Shown in pieces: positions 62,829-64,000 of a stretch of 64,000 nt of DNA. The translations under genes and the position numbers were made by a program. The stretch is from Caloranaerobacter ferrireducens (GTDB lineage: Bacteria; Bacillota; Clostridia; Tissierellales; Thermohalobacteraceae). The stretch is taken from the NCBI RefSeq assembly GCF_001730685.1, contig NZ_MDJR01000007.1, positions 78,898 through 142,897 of the forward strand, read 5' to 3'. How positions within the stretch are numbered: position 1 is the stretch's first letter; every line of letters starts with the position of its first letter. The notes beneath the pieces are model-generated. The model was given only the letters and a program-made list of their open reading frames with translations. It was not told the DNA's origin and searched no databases.

Positions 62829-63380
62829 TTAGTTTTTATATCCCATCACTTTTTGTATTATTTTTTTTGTTATATCTTTATTTTCAGTATCATAAAATGT
62901 AATTTTATCATTAATGTTAAATCTATCCTGAAATTTAAAAGGTATTAAATAATAATCCTGTTCGAAAACTTTCTCTTCATAGACATAATTTCCAAAATCA
63001 ATTTTAATTTTAGAAATTATGTGGTCTTTATTTTCTCCAAAAATACAATAGAACAAAGGATTTCCTCCAGCACGATATCTTCCAAATACCTTATCATTCA
63101 AACTGTTACCTATTCTTTTATATCTACCAAATAGTTTTTTTTCATAAAAAGACATTCCTATATATTCTTTATTATCAGTACCTCTATAAGTGTAAAGAAA
63201 ATAAAGCTCTGATTTTTCTAGTTTCTTCTTTCTTATAGTTACATCATGGCCGACTTCTTGCTCTATATGACTTTCTATTTCATCATATTTAATATATTGT
63301 GAGCTATTAAACATATATATAATCAAAGTTCCTATAACACCTAAAATTATAATACTATATATTCTATATTTAATCTTCAT
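62829..63380 (-). CDS. Unknown membrane-anchored protein
   Basis: A protein of 183 residues with one N-terminal helix (about 8-25) and an external, Tyr/Lys-rich alpha-beta domain (YFLYTYRGTDNKEYIG, FGRYRAGGNPLFYCIFG, DYYLIPFKFQDRF). There is no lipobox. GGGGG lies about nine bases before the ATG. No family recognised; it converges on pelG and ends eight bases from it. Confidence 0.55.
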   Translation of the reverse strand: MKIKYRIYSIIILGVIGTLIIYMFNSSQYIKYDEIESHIEQEVGHDVTIRKKKLEKSELYFLYTYRGTDNKEYIGMSFYEKKLFGRYKRIGNSLNDKVFGRYRAGGNPLFYCIFGENKDHIISKIKIDFGNYVYEEKVFEQDYYLIPFKFQDRFNINDKITFYDTENKDITKKIIQKVMGYKN

Positions 63381-63551
63381 AGATATTTACCCCCAAACTA
63401 ACCCAAAATAAAATAGAAAATTTTTAAAGGAAATATTTCAAGATTGACACTATTATTTTTTTTAATGGCTGGAATGTATTGTTATAGTCTGATTTATTAT
63501 TTTTTATTATCTCTTAATACAATATACTTTTATTGAATATTAGTGATTTTA

Positions 63552-63890
63552 TTATTTACAATAATAACTTTTGTGTTTTTTTATATAGTATAAAAGCATA
63601 GTGTATTCTAAAAACATAAGAACTCCGCAGAATAAAATAGGGAATATAAATTCATTTGACATAATATAGGCAATTTCTAATATTACTGATAATTGCATAA
63701 TTAAATACAAAGTTAAACTTAGATAATAAGAATATTTTCTTTTTTTTAAAGATCCTATACCTGCAATTATAAATATTAAACCAATAAGTAACCATATACT
63801 ATATACTAAATAAGGATTATTAGAACTTCTAACTACTGATATATTGTAACGATTCTGGTTCATAATGTTTGTAAGACTATTGAATATCAA
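63552..63890 (-). CDS. Unknown small membrane protein
   Basis: At least 112 residues with three predicted helices (LVYSIWLLIGLIFIIAG, YLIMQLSVILEIAYIM, ILFCGVLMFLEYTMLLYY). The TTG at 63890 has only a weak GGAA site. The frame stays open upstream to 63944 and would add another hydrophobic segment (AISYITILHGILL), but offers no ATG, GTG or TTG; AAGGGGG lies seven bases before an in-frame ATA. The N-terminus is therefore uncertain. Confidence 0.45.
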   Translation of the reverse strand: MIFNSLTNIMNQNRYNISVVRSSNNPYLVYSIWLLIGLIFIIAGIGSLKKRKYSYYLSLTLYLIMQLSVILEIAYIMSNEFIFPILFCGVLMFLEYTMLLYYIKKHKSYYCK

Positions 63891-64000
63891 TAAAATTCCA
63901 TGTAATATAGTTATATACGAAATAGCTTTTATAAGAATACCCCCTTATAATTAACCGTAGTGTTAAAAGGTTTAGAGCAAATTTGACACCCAAACATTGA

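Overview
The window is AT-rich chromosomal DNA from an anaerobic, probably endospore-forming member of the Clostridia (Bacillota). Supporting this are strong AGGAGG-type ribosome binding sites with frequent GTG and TTG starts, a 2-oxoacid:ferredoxin oxidoreductase with butyrate kinase, the [FeFe]-hydrogenase maturase HydG, a hybrid-cluster protein of the anaerobe type, a CotF-like coat protein, a glmS ribozyme and sigma-54 control. The species cannot be named from sequence alone. No rRNA, tRNA, CRISPR array or intact mobile element is visible.

Layout. 1-4037: the end of butyrate kinase, a P-loop ATPase and a four-subunit 2-oxoacid:ferredoxin oxidoreductase, read as one acid-to-acyl-phosphate-to-ATP unit. 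4187-8776: a YitT membrane protein, then glmM and glmS (amino-sugar synthesis) with the glmS ribozyme between them. 8777-12093: a decayed stretch with hairpins, an IS21-type istB remnant and broken frames, followed by a frameshifted MFS exporter (12094-13397) and more hairpin-rich DNA. 14456-17235: a PHP phosphatase, a pyrophosphatase/flavin-reductase-like fusion, signal peptidase I and a DUF2164 protein. 17808-23391: a nickel/cobalt ECF transporter followed by larC, larE and larB, which make the nickel-pincer cofactor of lactate racemase-type enzymes; larA is not in the window. 23578-32082: a coiled-coil protein, ferritin-like proteins, D-serine dehydratase, two glycosyltransferases, UDP-glucose dehydrogenase, and a TM1266-like regulator with hydG behind a structured, terminator-bearing leader. 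32300-36602: a PHP protein with a binding-protein-dependent ABC transporter. 36618-38867: yrrT-like methyltransferase, luxS and a cystathionine gamma-synthase/lyase. 39142-41757: a PhnD/PhnE/PhnC-type transporter.

41876-50907 looks like an envelope/metal stress region. It has a sigma-54 activator, a 40-residue LDCC-motif protein behind a sigma-54 promoter, PspA, SHOCT-domain proteins, a Met-rich exported PepSY protein, an OmpR-type two-component pair whose sensor has a Met/His-rich external loop, and a second NtrB-like kinase preceded by a small CxxC membrane protein and its own sigma-54 promoter. 50940-54688: hybrid-cluster protein, an ACT-like small regulator and a beta-CASP metallo-beta-lactamase ribonuclease. 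54937-62820: a Gram-positive-style Pel exopolysaccharide operon (galE-pelD-pelA-pelE-pelF-pelG). 62829-64000: two small unknown membrane proteins.

The strongest non-gene signals are: a dispersed structured repeat (at least five copies in long and short forms), one of whose copies encodes the last ten residues of a gene; the hydG leader RNA; the two sigma-54 promoters; and a hairpin covering the ribosome binding site of the nickel transporter operon.
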